From NCBI RefSeq assembly GCF_023656415.1, contig NZ_JAMOIL010000009.1, positions 62,001-126,000 of the forward strand: a DNA stretch of 64,000 nt. Reading direction: 5' to 3'. This DNA is from Nocardioides bruguierae. Lineage in GTDB: Bacteria; Actinomycetota; Actinomycetes; Propionibacteriales; Nocardioidaceae. A program made the position numbers and the translations under genes. Below are positions 8,625 to 17,188 of the stretch, piece by piece. Positions within the stretch are counted from its first letter, which is position 1. Every line of letters begins with the position of its first letter. Under the pieces are notes generated by a model, which was not told the origin of the DNA, ran no database searches, and worked only from the letters and a program-made list of their open reading frames with translations.

Positions 8625-9239
8625 GTGCCGGAGCGCTCCGTGATCGTGGTCGACCACCACGACTCCTACACGCAGAGCCTCGTGCACCTCGTCGCCGCGG
8701 TGACCGGGGTGCTGCCCACGGTCGTCCAGCACGACGAGACCGACGTGGCCACCGTGCTCGCGCACTCCCACGTGGTCCTCTCGCCGGGGCCCGGCCACCC
8801 CGCCGACGAGCACGACTTCGCCGTCGGCCGCGGCGTGCTGCGGGCGGGCACGCGGCCGGTCCTGGGCGTCTGCCTGGGCCTGCAGGGCATGGTCACCACC
8901 TTCGGCGGCACGGTCGAGCGGGTCCGGCCCGCGCACGGCGAGGTCGCCACCGTGCAGCACGACGGACGGGGGGTCTTCGCCGGCGTGCCCGGCCCCTTCG
9001 CCGCCGTCCGCTACCACTCGCTGGCCGCGACCCGCGTGCCCGACTGCCTCACGGTCACCGCCACCTGCACCGACCCCGACGGCACCGAGGTGGTGATGGG
9101 CGTGCGGCACCGCACGCTGCCGCTGGAGGCCGTGCAGTTCCACCCCGAGTCGGTGCTCTCCGAGCACGGCCTCGACCTGGTCGCGGCTTTCCTCGCGCCC
9201 GGCTTCGGCGTCGAGACCCGCGGGGGAGGGGACGCGTGA
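8625..9239 (+). CDS. pabA: class-I glutamine amidotransferase, PabA/TrpG type
   Basis: A 204-residue glutaminase subunit. It opens with VIVVDHHDSYTQSLVHLV, has the oxyanion segment SPGPGHP, the nucleophile Cys in LGVCLGLQGM and the catalytic His in AVQFHPES. It would pass ammonia from glutamine to the adjacent chorismate-binding subunit, with which it overlaps by 4 nt (GTGA at 9236). Because that partner has PABA-synthase features, PabA (4-amino-4-deoxychorismate synthase, folate pathway) is the likely role; a shared role with TrpE is possible. I chose GTG 8625 because TATCGT lies 6 nt upstream (leaderless pattern); GTG 8619 is an alternative. Confidence 0.85.
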   Translation: MPERSVIVVDHHDSYTQSLVHLVAAVTGVLPTVVQHDETDVATVLAHSHVVLSPGPGHPADEHDFAVGRGVLRAGTRPVLGVCLGLQGMVTTFGGTVERVRPAHGEVATVQHDGRGVFAGVPGPFAAVRYHSLAATRVPDCLTVTATCTDPDGTEVVMGVRHRTLPLEAVQFHPESVLSEHGLDLVAAFLAPGFGVETRGGGDA

Positions 9240-10552
9240 GCACCGCGCCGGAGCCACGGGACCTCGCGGCCGAGCGGTTCGCCGAGGTCGCCCGCGCCAC
9301 CGACCGCTGCGTCTGGCTGGACGGGGTGGGGGCGCGCGAGTGGTCCGGACGCGACTCGGTGCTCGCCTGGTGCGAGCCGGAGGACGTCTCGTTCAGCTAC
9401 GACGCGACCCGGCGCGAGGTCACCCGGCACGCCGGCGGACGCGCCCGCGTGGTCGGCGACGACCCCTTCGCGGTGCTGCGCGCCGAGCTGGCGGCGGCGC
9501 CCGGCGCCCGCTGGTACGGCTACCTCGGCTACGCGGCCCGGCCCGACCTGCCGGCACACCCCGACCCCGACCTCCCCGACGCGGTGTGGCTGCGTCCCTC
9601 GCGGGTCGAGCGGCTGCCGGCCGGTCGACCCCCGGCGCCCCGGGGGCACGCGGCGGCGGCGGAGAACGGGGCGGAGCAGGACGGGGCGGAGCAGGACGGG
9701 GACGACGGCACCCCGCCGTCGTCCTACCTCGCGCAGTTCGCGCAGGTGCAGGAGGCGCTGCACGCGGGCCTGAGCTACGAGGTGAACCTGACCCGCCGGG
9801 AGCGGGTGGAGGCTGCCGCCGACCCCGTCGAGGTCTACCTGGCCCTGCGGGCGGCGAACCCCGCCCCCTACGCCGGGTACCTGGCCCACGACGTGCCCGG
9901 GGCCCGCGCCTGGCTGCTCTCCTCCAGCCCCGAGCGCTACGCCCGCGTCGCCGACGGCACGATCGAGGCGCGGCCGATCAAGGGCACGACCCCGCGCGGA
10001 GCGACCCCGGCGCAGGACGCGGCCGCCGCCGACGCGCTGCGTCACGACCCGCGCTACCGCGCCGAGAACCTGATGATCACCGACCTGCTGCGCCACGACG
10101 TGGCCGGCGTGAGCGCGCCGGGCTCGGTGACGGTGCCCGAGCTCATGACGGTGGAGTCCTACCCGAGCGTCCACCAGCTGGTGAGCACCGTGCGGGGGCG
10201 GCTGCGACCCGGCACCGACGCCCTGGCCGCCGTGCACGCCCTGTTCCCGGCCGGCTCGATGACGGGGGCGCCGAAGCTGCGCACGATGGACGTGATCGCG
10301 GCCGTGGAGGACTCCCCGCGGGGCGTCTACGCCGGGGCGTTCGGCTGGCTCGACGCGGCCGGCGCCGACCTGGGCGTGGTGATCCGCTCGCTGGTCACGG
10401 CGGGCGAGGGCACCTGGACGCTGGGCACCGGGGGCGGGGTGACCGTGCACTCCGACGCGGACTCCGAGCACGCGGAGACCCAGTGGAAGGCCGAGCGGCT
10501 GCGGGCCGTCCTGGCCGCGGTGGCCCGACGCCCGGGTGAGGCGGGTCCGTGA
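9236..10552 (+). CDS. pabB: aminodeoxychorismate synthase component I (PabB)
   Basis: A 438-residue chorismate-binding enzyme. The conserved catalytic core runs from about residue 160 (YLAQFAQVQEALHAGLSYEV) to the C-terminus. It has the lysine of the PIKGT signature (ARPIKGTTPRGATP), which in PabB enzymes forms the covalent intermediate and separates them from TrpE (PIAGT). Other motifs are AENLMITDLLRHD, LFPAGSMTGAPKLRTM, GVYAGAFGW and TGGGVTVHSDADSEHAETQWK. With the overlapping glutaminase gene it should form 4-amino-4-deoxychorismate from chorismate and glutamine for folate synthesis. No pabC lyase is next to it. A Glu/Asn/Gly-rich linker near residues 140-160 is probably disordered. Confidence 0.88.
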   Translation: MSTAPEPRDLAAERFAEVARATDRCVWLDGVGAREWSGRDSVLAWCEPEDVSFSYDATRREVTRHAGGRARVVGDDPFAVLRAELAAAPGARWYGYLGYAARPDLPAHPDPDLPDAVWLRPSRVERLPAGRPPAPRGHAAAAENGAEQDGAEQDGDDGTPPSSYLAQFAQVQEALHAGLSYEVNLTRRERVEAAADPVEVYLALRAANPAPYAGYLAHDVPGARAWLLSSSPERYARVADGTIEARPIKGTTPRGATPAQDAAAADALRHDPRYRAENLMITDLLRHDVAGVSAPGSVTVPELMTVESYPSVHQLVSTVRGRLRPGTDALAAVHALFPAGSMTGAPKLRTMDVIAAVEDSPRGVYAGAFGWLDAAGADLGVVIRSLVTAGEGTWTLGTGGGVTVHSDADSEHAETQWKAERLRAVLAAVARRPGEAGP

Positions 10553-10624
10553 GCCCGGCCACGACGATGAAGGAGCGCGGGTGGTGTCACCCGCTGGTAA
10601 CCGGAGGTGGTTAGGGTCGAGTCC

Positions 10625-12070
10625 ATGGAGAAGCCGCACGTCATCGTGCTCTTCGGCGCGACGGGTGACCTGGCCCGCCGCAAGCTGCTGCCCGGGCTGA
10701 TGCACCTGTTCCAGGCGGGCCTGCTCAAGGATGCCCGGATCGTCGGCACCTCGCTGGAGCCCTACTCGAACGAGGAGTTCGTGAAGGTCGCTCGCGAGGC
10801 GTGCGAGGAGTTCGGCAAGGAGAAGTTCCAGGAGTCCTCCTGGCAGACCTTCGCCGAGGTGCTCAGCTACGTGCCGCAGGGCGCGGGCGCCGAGCCGCTG
10901 GCCGCCGAGGTCGAGCGCGTCGAGGAGATGCTGCCGGGCGAGGAGCGCGACAAGCGCCGCCTCCACTACCTCTCCGTGCCGCCGAAGGCGGCGCTGGACG
11001 TGCTGCGCCAGCTGGACGAGGCCAACCTGGTCGACCGCGCGCGGATCATCATGGAGAAGCCCTTCGGCACCGACCTGGAGTCGGCGAAGGCGCTCAACCG
11101 CCGGGTGCACACCGTCTTCGCCGAGGACCAGGTCTTCCGCATCGACCACTTCCTCGGAAAGGAGGCGGCCCAGAACATCCTGGCGTTCCGCTTCGCCAAC
11201 GGTCTGTTCGAGCCGATCTGGAACCGCAACTTCATCGACCACGTGCAGATCGACGTGCCGGAGACCCTCGGGCTCGAGGGGCGCACGAAGTTCTACGAGA
11301 CCACCGGCGCCTTCAAGGACATGGTGGTCACCCACCTCATGCAGGTGCTGGCGTTCACCGCGATGGAGCCGCCCACGGCGCTGACGCCGGGCCCCATCAG
11401 CGAGGAGAAGCTCAAGGTCTTCCGCTCGATGCGGCCGCTGGAGCCGAACAACGTCGTGCGCGGCCAGTACACCGGCTACCGGGGCAAGGAGGAGGTGGCG
11501 GACGACTCCGACACCGAGACCTTCGTGGCGCTCAAGGCCGAGATCGACAACTGGCGCTGGGCCGGCGTCCCCTTCTACCTGCGCACCGGCAAGAAGCTCG
11601 CCGAGGGCGCGCGGATCATCTCGATCGCGTTCAAGGAGCCGCCGCTGACGATGTTCCCGTCCGGCTCCAACGTGGGCACCCAGGGCCCGGACCACCTCAC
11701 CTTCGACCTGGCCGACCAGTCGAAGATGTCGCTGTCCTTCTACGGCAAGCGGCCCGGCCCGGGCATGAAGCTCGACAAGATGTCGATGCAGTTCTCCACC
11801 CACGAGACCGCGGCCTCCGGGCTGGTGCTCGAGGCCTACGAGCGCCTCATCCACGACGCGATGCGCGGCGACCACACGCTGTTCACCACCGCGGACGGCA
11901 TCGAGGAGCTGTGGGCCAAGTCCATGCCGCTGCTCGACAACCCGCCGCCGGTGCGCTCGTACTCGCCCGGCTCGTGGGGGCCCAACGCCATCCACCAGCT
12001 GATCGCGCCGCACGCATGGCGGCTGCCGTTCGAGCGGGCCTGGCGGGAGAGCAACCCCAACGAGTGGTGA
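10625..12070 (+). CDS. zwf: glucose-6-phosphate 1-dehydrogenase
   Basis: A 481-residue cytosolic enzyme oxidising glucose 6-phosphate to 6-phosphogluconolactone with NAD(P)+, the entry to the oxidative pentose phosphate pathway. The nucleotide-binding motif is FGATGDLARRKLLPGL at the N-terminus; IMEKPFGTD and the active-site signature RIDHFLGKEAAQN follow near residues 150-185; PFYLRTGKKLAEG is near residue 320. Length is normal for the family. TAGGGT (10612-10617) lies 7 nt before the ATG, so the mRNA is probably leaderless. It stands without the usual tal/tkt/pgl/opcA neighbours, and a converging gene begins shortly after its stop. Confidence 0.95.
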   Translation: MEKPHVIVLFGATGDLARRKLLPGLMHLFQAGLLKDARIVGTSLEPYSNEEFVKVAREACEEFGKEKFQESSWQTFAEVLSYVPQGAGAEPLAAEVERVEEMLPGEERDKRRLHYLSVPPKAALDVLRQLDEANLVDRARIIMEKPFGTDLESAKALNRRVHTVFAEDQVFRIDHFLGKEAAQNILAFRFANGLFEPIWNRNFIDHVQIDVPETLGLEGRTKFYETTGAFKDMVVTHLMQVLAFTAMEPPTALTPGPISEEKLKVFRSMRPLEPNNVVRGQYTGYRGKEEVADDSDTETFVALKAEIDNWRWAGVPFYLRTGKKLAEGARIISIAFKEPPLTMFPSGSNVGTQGPDHLTFDLADQSKMSLSFYGKRPGPGMKLDKMSMQFSTHETAASGLVLEAYERLIHDAMRGDHTLFTTADGIEELWAKSMPLLDNPPPVRSYSPGSWGPNAIHQLIAPHAWRLPFERAWRESNPNEW

Positions 12071-12095
12071 GGCCCGGCAGGGCCCGGTGTGAGGG

Positions 12096-12488
12096 TCAGG
12101 ACGTGGCGGGGTATCCCGCGTCCTCCATGTCACCGAGCCCGCCGCCGTTGACAAGGTCGGTGAACCCGGCGTCCGTCATCTGCTCGATGGCTGCGCCCGC
12201 GCGGCTGCCGGAGCGGCAGTAGACGACGTAGGCGGCCTCGGGGTCGAGCGCGGCGATCTCCTCGGCGAACGTCGAGGCGGAGACGTCGATGTTGACCGCG
12301 CCCTCGACGTGCCCGTCGGCGAACTCCTCGGGGGTGCGCACGTCGACGATCGTGGCGCCGCCGTCGATCGCGTCCGCGACGGCGGAGGAGCCGGCCGTCG
12401 ACTCGGACGAGCCGCAGGCGGCGAGACCGAGGGACAGCCCGAGCGTGAGGCCGACGGCGAGCAGGAGCGAGGAGAGGCGGCTACGCAT
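12096..12488 (-). CDS. rhodanese-like domain lipoprotein
   Basis: A 130-residue protein with a lipoprotein signal peptide (MRSRLSSLLLAVGLTLGLSL, lipobox LAAC at about residues 22-25) followed by a single rhodanese domain. The active-site loop is VVYCRSGSRAG with the expected catalytic Cys, and VDVRTPEEFADGHVEGAVNI is the classic substrate-site strand. It should be anchored outside the membrane and could handle sulfane sulfur or act as a redox/phosphatase-fold module. The ATG at 12488 is supported by TACGCT 6 nt upstream on the minus strand. It converges on zwf. Confidence 0.88.
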   Translation of the reverse strand: MRSRLSSLLLAVGLTLGLSLGLAACGSSESTAGSSAVADAIDGGATIVDVRTPEEFADGHVEGAVNIDVSASTFAEEIAALDPEAAYVVYCRSGSRAGAAIEQMTDAGFTDLVNGGGLGDMEDAGYPATS

Positions 12489-12551
12489 GCCCCGAGCGTA
12501 GCACCGCAACCCCTAGGGGGGTTGCGGACGAGCCGTGCTCAGGCGTGGCGC

Positions 12552-12932
12552 TCAGGCCAGGTCGCCGGCCTTGGGGCTCGGGCCGTACGCGTTGTCGCCG
12601 GGCTCGCTGTCCATCACGAAGAAGACGATGAGCACGACGAAGCCGACGAACGGCACGAGGCCGATGAGCAGCCACCAGCCGGTCCGGCCGATGTCGTGCA
12701 GGCGCCGCACGCCGACCGCGATGACCGGCACGATCAGGCCGAGCGAGACGATCACCGAGATGATGCCGAACAGCACCGCGCCGGCGTCCCCGGTGATGCT
12801 GGCCAGGATGTTCAGCACGATGTTGACCAGCACGACGGCCAGGTAGAACCACCAGTACTCCGAGCGCCGCGCGCGGCCGGTGAAGTCGGCGTAGTGGGTG
12901 AGGACGTGGCGGACGGCGTCGGTGAACGACAT
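12552..12932 (-). CDS. DUF805 family membrane protein
   Basis: A 126-residue inner-membrane protein with the DUF805 signature: FTGRARRSEYWWFYL near the N-terminus and VGVRRLHDIGRTGWWLLIGLVPFVGFV in the C-terminal half. Three to four transmembrane helices are visible (about 25-45, 50-72, 85-110). Its molecular function is not established. A TAGCGT box on the minus strand lies about 50 nt upstream of the start (rc of the 12974-12982 region), so this gene appears to have a leader, unlike many neighbours. A GGAGGAG-type site is visible in the leader. Confidence 0.85.
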   Translation of the reverse strand: MSFTDAVRHVLTHYADFTGRARRSEYWWFYLAVVLVNIVLNILASITGDAGAVLFGIISVIVSLGLIVPVIAVGVRRLHDIGRTGWWLLIGLVPFVGFVVLIVFFVMDSEPGDNAYGPSPKAGDLA

Positions 12933-12999
12933 GGTGGCCCCTGGGAGGAGTGCTCGCGGATGGTCGAGCCGGGACGCTAGCGAACTCCGCCGAGCGGTG

Positions 13000-14427
13000 T
13001 CAGCCCCCGGTACGGACCGGCGCGTCGGCCTGCCCGGGCAGCTGGAGCACCATCCGGGCCCCGCCCAGGGGCGAGCGGCCGGCGACCACGGTGCCGGAGT
13101 GCCGCTCCGCCGCCTGCGCGACGATCGAGAGGCCGAGGCCGGAGCCGGGCATCGTGCGCGACTCGTCCGCGCGGTAGAAGCGCTCGAAGACGTGCGGCAG
13201 GTCGGCGTCGGGGATGCCGGGGCCCTCGTCGTCGACGGTGAGGACGCCCTCGACCAGCGACACCTGCACCCGACCGTCCGTCGGGCTCCACTTGGCCGCG
13301 TTGTCGAGCAGGTTCGTCACCGCCCGCTCGAGCGTCCCGGGCTCGCCGCGGGTGAACCAGGGGCGCAGGTCGGTCTCGAAGACGGCGCCGGGCGCGCGGC
13401 GGCGCACGCGGGCCAGCGCGTGCTCGACCACCTCGACGAGGTCGAGGTCCTCCACCGTGTGGCCCATCTCCTCGTCGCGGGCGAGCTCGACCAGGTCGCC
13501 GACCAGGGTGGAGAGCTCCTCGACCTGGGCGCGGACGTCGTCGAGCACCTCCGCCACCGCCTCGGGCGGCAGCACGATGTCGTCGCTGCGGGCCTGGGCG
13601 AGCAGCTCGATGTTGGTGCGCAGCGAGGTCAGCGGCGTGCGCAGCTCGTGGCCGGCGTCCGCCACCAGGCGCTTCTGCCGCTCCCGCGAGGAGGAGAGGG
13701 AGGCCAGCATCAGGTTGAAGGACGTGGCCAGGCGCGCGACCTCGTCGTCGCCCTCGACCGCCAGCGGCTCGAGCCGCTCGGTGCGGGCGATCTCCTCCAC
13801 TCCCCGGGTGAGCGTGCGGACCGGGCGCAGGCCGCTGCCGGCCACCGCCCAGCCGGCCAGGGCGGCCACGAGGACGCCGGCCACGCCCAGGACGAGGGTC
13901 ACCGCGCCGAGCTTGGCGAGCACCGACTCCTGCGAGGTGAGGGACTGGGCCAGCACGAGGGCCTGGCCGGCCTGGTCCGGCACGGGCACGGTCACGACCC
14001 GGAAGCGCTCGCCGTCGTCGGTGACGAGGGTGCGCAGCGAGCCCTCGCTCAGGCCCTGGGCCACCGCGATCTCGGGCTCGCCGATCGTGAGGCCGGTGCC
14101 GGTGGTCTGCGGGGAGATGACGTTCACGGTGCCGCTGGTGACGTCCACGACGGCCACCCGGATCTCGCCGGCGGCCAGCGCGAACGCGGACAGCCCCTGC
14201 GCCGCGTCCCCCACCTGGTCGAGCTGGGCCACCGCCTGCGCGCGGGTCACGAGCGCCTCGTCGGAGGTGGAGCGGAGCTGGGCCCGGGTGGTGACGAACG
14301 CGCCGACGGCGACGGCGGCCACCGAGACGGCCACGGCGAAGGTGGTCAGCAGCGTGATCCGGCTGGCCAGCGAGCGCCGGTAGTGCCAGCGGTGACCGAG
14401 GGCGTCCGGGCCGAGGGTCGCCGTCAT
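13000..14427 (-). CDS. two-component sensor histidine kinase, MprB-like
   Basis: A 475-residue membrane kinase. TM1 is at about residues 22-48 ([21 protein letters not shown]), a sensor region of about 120 residues faces outside, TM2 is at about 172-195 ([21 protein letters not shown]), then HAMP ([18 protein letters not shown]), the phosphorylated His in [20 protein letters not shown] (near 257), and the ATPase with N box [10 protein letters not shown]1 DEGPGIP, F box [11 protein letters not shown] and G2 GSGLGLSIV. It overlaps the response regulator gene by 4 nt (ATGA at 14424). Similarity to MprB/CseC-type envelope-stress kinases is by layout and motif; the signal is unknown. Confidence 0.9.
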   Translation of the reverse strand: MTATLGPDALGHRWHYRRSLASRITLLTTFAVAVSVAAVAVGAFVTTRAQLRSTSDEALVTRAQAVAQLDQVGDAAQGLSAFALAAGEIRVAVVDVTSGTVNVISPQTTGTGLTIGEPEIAVAQGLSEGSLRTLVTDDGERFRVVTVPVPDQAGQALVLAQSLTSQESVLAKLGAVTLVLGVAGVLVAALAGWAVAGSGLRPVRTLTRGVEEIARTERLEPLAVEGDDEVARLATSFNLMLASLSSSRERQKRLVADAGHELRTPLTSLRTNIELLAQARSDDIVLPPEAVAEVLDDVRAQVEELSTLVGDLVELARDEEMGHTVEDLDLVEVVEHALARVRRRAPGAVFETDLRPWFTRGEPGTLERAVTNLLDNAAKWSPTDGRVQVSLVEGVLTVDDEGPGIPDADLPHVFERFYRADESRTMPGSGLGLSIVAQAAERHSGTVVAGRSPLGGARMVLQLPGQADAPVRTGG

Positions 14428-15158
14428 GACTCCTTCAGCACGTACCCGACGCCGCGGACCGTGTGGATGAGGCGGGGCTCGCCCTCGGCCTCGGTCTTGC
14501 GGCGGAGGTAGCCGACGTAGACCTCGAGGGAGTTGGCCGTCGTCGGGAAGTCGTAGCCCCAGACCTCCTCAAGGATGAACGAGCGCTCCAGCACCCGGCG
14601 CGGGCGCCGCAGGAACATCTCCAGCAGCGCGAACTCGGTGCGGGTGAGCTCGATGGCGCGGGAGCCGCGGCGGACCTCGCGGGTGGCGGTGTCCATCGTG
14701 AGGTCGGCGAAGGAGAGCTGCTCGGTGGCGTCGTCGCCGGCGGCCGGCACGACCCGGCGCAGCAGCGCGCGCAGCCGGGCCAGCAGCTCGGCGAGGGCGA
14801 AGGGCTTGGTCAGGTAGTCGTCCGCGCCGGCGTCCAGGCCCTCGACGCGCTCGCCCACCGCGTCCCGGGCGGTGAGCACGAGCACCGGCACGTCGTTGCC
14901 GGCGCTGCGCAGGGCGCGGGTCGACTCCAGGCCGTCCAGGCGCGGCATCATCACGTCCATCACCACGGCGTCGGGGCGGCGCTGCGCGATCGCGGCCAGC
15001 GCCTGCGCACCGTCGTCGGCGGTGGTGACCTCGTAGCCGTTGAACTCCAGCGAGCGGCGCAGCGAGTCGCGCACGGCACGGTCGTCGTCGACGACGAGGA
15101 CGTGGGGCCGCGGCTGCGTCGCGTCGGCAGCGGCGGTGGAGGCTGCGGGAGTGGGCAC
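14424..15158 (-). CDS. OmpR-family response regulator, MprA-like
   Basis: A 244-residue regulator. The receiver domain (about 19-135) has the acidic pocket VVDDDRAV, the phosphoacceptor Asp68 in [12 protein letters not shown], the Thr in VLVLTARD and the Lys in [13 protein letters not shown]. The C-terminal winged helix (about 150-242) contains [38 protein letters not shown] and the terminal [11 protein letters not shown]. It starts at a GTG and lies directly upstream of, and overlapping, its kinase gene. It likely autoregulates, as MprA does, but I could not pick out a convincing direct-repeat operator in the short upstream region. Confidence 0.92.
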   Translation of the reverse strand: MPTPAASTAAADATQPRPHVLVVDDDRAVRDSLRRSLEFNGYEVTTADDGAQALAAIAQRRPDAVVMDVMMPRLDGLESTRALRSAGNDVPVLVLTARDAVGERVEGLDAGADDYLTKPFALAELLARLRALLRRVVPAAGDDATEQLSFADLTMDTATREVRRGSRAIELTRTEFALLEMFLRRPRRVLERSFILEEVWGYDFPTTANSLEVYVGYLRRKTEAEGEPRLIHTVRGVGYVLKES

Positions 15159-15235
15159 GGCACCACTGTGTCAGAGGCTGCTGAACGGTCCCTGAGAGTG
15201 CGCCGCAGGGCGTGCGGCCGGTCCGGACCGGTCGG

Positions 15236-16111
15236 TCACAGGTACCGGCGGGCCGTCTCCGCGGCCCGAGGCCCGTAGCCGCCACCGAACAGGCAGGCGT
15301 GCACCAGCAGCGGGAAGAGCTGGTGCAGGCCGAGGCGGTCGCGCCAGCCCTCGGCCAGCGGGCTCGCCTCCTCGTAGGCCTCCAGCACCTGCGGCAGGTG
15401 CGGCAGCCCGAAGAGCGCCAGCAGCGCGAGGTCGGTCTCCCGGTGGCCGCCGTGCGCGGCCGGGTCGATGAGGTGCGGCACCGTCTCGGCGCCCGGCGGC
15501 GCCCCGACCGGCAGGCCCCACAGCACGTTGCCGTTCCACAGGTCGCCGTGCAGCCGCGCCGGTGCCTCCTCCGGGACGAGGCGGGGCAGCCGCCCCGCGA
15601 CCTGCTCGATCGACGTGGCGTCCTCGGGCTCGATGGCGCCGCGGTCCCGGGCCAGCTTGAGGTAGGGCAGCACCCGCCGGACGGCGAAGAACTCGCCCCA
15701 GGTGGGGGCGGGTCGGTTCGGCAGGGGCAGCCGGCCCGCGTACCCGTCGCGCTCGGCGCCGAACGTCGGCGCGCCGGCCGCGTGCGTCGTCGCCAGGCCA
15801 CGGCCCAGCGCGGCGGCGGCCTCGGCCGAGGCCCGCCCCGGCTCGACCCAGCGCAGGATCAGGCACTCCTCGTCCACGGCCAGGATCTCGGGGACGGGCA
15901 CGCCGCCGGCGTCCGCGAGCCAGCGCAGGCCCGCGGCCTCGGTGGCGAAGAAGTCGGCCGGTGCCCCCGGCAGCGACTTCACCAGCGCGGTGCGGCCGTC
16001 GGAGAGACGGATCTTCGTGGCGTGCGCGATGTCGCCCCCGGCCACCTGAGAGGTGGCGGAGACGGCGGCCCCCAGGAGCCGTTCGGCGCGGCGCGCGACC
16101 CCGGTCGTCAT
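15236..16111 (-). CDS. fructosamine kinase family protein
   Basis: A 291-residue kinase of the fructosamine-3-kinase/aminoglycoside-phosphotransferase fold. Visible elements are the ATP-site lysine in TALVKSLPGAP, FFATEAAGLRWLAD, the catalytic loop ARLHGDLWNGNVLW and the metal-binding segment LIDPAAHGGHRETDLAL. Family members phosphorylate sugar adducts on amines or proteins, which then fall off (deglycation). The ATG at 16111 overlaps the stop of the upstream low-molecular-weight phosphatase gene (ATGA), so the two are translationally coupled; the pairing of a phosphatase with this kinase is widespread in bacteria and suggests a joint role in repairing or recycling glycated compounds. Confidence 0.88.
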   Translation of the reverse strand: MTTGVARRAERLLGAAVSATSQVAGGDIAHATKIRLSDGRTALVKSLPGAPADFFATEAAGLRWLADAGGVPVPEILAVDEECLILRWVEPGRASAEAAAALGRGLATTHAAGAPTFGAERDGYAGRLPLPNRPAPTWGEFFAVRRVLPYLKLARDRGAIEPEDATSIEQVAGRLPRLVPEEAPARLHGDLWNGNVLWGLPVGAPPGAETVPHLIDPAAHGGHRETDLALLALFGLPHLPQVLEAYEEASPLAEGWRDRLGLHQLFPLLVHACLFGGGYGPRAAETARRYL

Positions 16112-16620
16112 GCGCGCCCCCGGACCCCGGGCAGGCGCTGGAGGGAGGCGACCACGCACGCGGCGACGCGCTCGCAGGTCTCCAGCGCCTCGGTGAAGCC
16201 GCGCTCGCCGCCGTAGTAGGGGTCGGCCACGTCGGCGCCGACGTGCACCGGGTCGTGGTCGCGGAAGAGGTGGACGCGCTCGCTGCGCCCGCCCAGGTCA
16301 GCCAGGTTGCTGCTGTCCATCGCGAGCAGCAGGTCGAACTCGGCGAACCAGGAGTCGTCCAGCTGCTGCCCGCGGTGGCCGCTGGGGTCGTAGCCGGAGG
16401 CGAGCAGCGCGGAGGCGGAGCGGTGGTCCATGGACTCCCCGACGTGCCAGCCGCCGGTCCCGCACGAGGCGACCCGCACGTGGCGCGCCAGCCCCGCCTC
16501 GTCCACGCGCTCGCGGAGCACCACCTCGCCCATGGGCGAGCGGCAGATGTTGCCGAGGCAGACGACGCCCACGGCGTAGCGGCCGGGGGTGCGGGGCGGG
16601 GGGAGAGGGGCGGTGCGCAC
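16108..16620 (-). CDS. low-molecular-weight protein tyrosine phosphatase family protein
   Basis: A 170-residue LMW-PTP. The P-loop is VVCLGNICRSPMGEVVL (CxxxxxR with the catalytic Cys near residue 21), and the general-acid Asp is in VADPYYGGERGF near 133. Residues between, such as SCGTGGWHVGESMDHRS and DLLLAMDSSNL, are typical. The start is a GTG at 16620, 3 nt after the stop of the upstream holin-like gene, with a GGAGGA site inside that gene's end. The downstream kinase gene overlaps its stop. Substrate could be phosphotyrosine proteins or a small sugar phosphate; the coupled fructosamine kinase favours a joint function. Confidence 0.92.
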   Translation of the reverse strand: MRTAPLPPPRTPGRYAVGVVCLGNICRSPMGEVVLRERVDEAGLARHVRVASCGTGGWHVGESMDHRSASALLASGYDPSGHRGQQLDDSWFAEFDLLLAMDSSNLADLGGRSERVHLFRDHDPVHVGADVADPYYGGERGFTEALETCERVAACVVASLQRLPGVRGRA

Positions 16621-16623
16621 GCC

Positions 16624-17001
16624 TCAGTCCTCCCCCAGGACGCCGTCCACGACCCAGGTCACGACCGTGACGATGATCGCGCCCCACACGGCGGACCAGA
16701 ACCCGTCGACCCGGAAGCCGACGCCCAGCTGCTGGGCCAGCCACGAGGTGAGCAGCAGCATCGCGGCGTTGATCACGAGCAGGAACAGCCCGAGCGTGAG
16801 GATGATGAAGGGCAGCGAGAAGAACTGCAGCACCGGCTTCACCACGGCGCTGAGCGCACCCAGGATCAGGGCGGTGAGCAGCAGCGGGACGATCTTCTCG
16901 GTCCAGTCCCCGTTGCGGGGGATGAACCAGATGCCGCCGAGCAGCCAGGCAGCGACGGCCAGGGCGACGGCGTAGGACACGAGCCAGCTCACGAGGCGCA
17001 C
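16624..17001 (-). CDS. phage-holin-family (DUF4_2 type) small membrane protein
   Basis: A 125-residue protein with four transmembrane helices (about 5-25, 35-56, 60-86 and 95-118). The sequence [32 protein letters not shown] with [16 protein letters not shown] matches the bacterial 'phage holin 4_2' family (PF04020), which is a common chromosomal membrane protein and not evidence of a prophage. The start is a GTG at 17001 ([14 protein letters not shown]); the much longer open frame upstream is Ser/Ala-rich antisense sequence over the chemoreceptor and is not real. It begins the holin/phosphatase/kinase operon. Confidence 0.8.
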   Translation of the reverse strand: MRLVSWLVSYAVALAVAAWLLGGIWFIPRNGDWTEKIVPLLLTALILGALSAVVKPVLQFFSLPFIILTLGLFLLVINAAMLLLTSWLAQQLGVGFRVDGFWSAVWGAIIVTVVTWVVDGVLGED

Positions 17002-17084
17002 GTGGCGATCATGGCAGGTCCGTGGTCGGCCCCGACCCCCTTCCCGGGGGAGCCGTCCCGCTGGCCGCGCCCTGGCGAAACCGC

Positions 17085-17109
17085 TTGAGTCCGCATCTCG
17101 GCTGCCGAT
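17085..17109 (+). promoter_or_regulatory. possible sigma-28 (FliA)-type promoter before the chemoreceptor gene
   Basis: TTGAGT at 17085-17090 and GCCGAT at 17104-17109 resemble the two halves of FliA-dependent promoters, whose -10 half is GCCGA(A/T). The next gene is a chemoreceptor, the expected kind of target. The -35 half is a weak match and the evidence is a single site, so this stays tentative. Confidence 0.35.
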
Positions 17110-17188
17110 GCGAGGGATGGCCGGGACGCTCCCGGACCCGCTCGTCGTCCCCGCGCCACCTCGGCGCGCCCCTCGCAGGAGTACCGCC

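Noticed and set aside
9011-12154. A 1047-codon minus-strand open frame
   Set aside because: It is antisense to pabA, pabB and zwf, all with clear motifs; long antisense frames are expected at this GC content.
16624-17001. Prophage remnant, from the 'phage holin' family name
   Set aside because: This family is a common chromosomal membrane protein; no other phage gene or att site is near.
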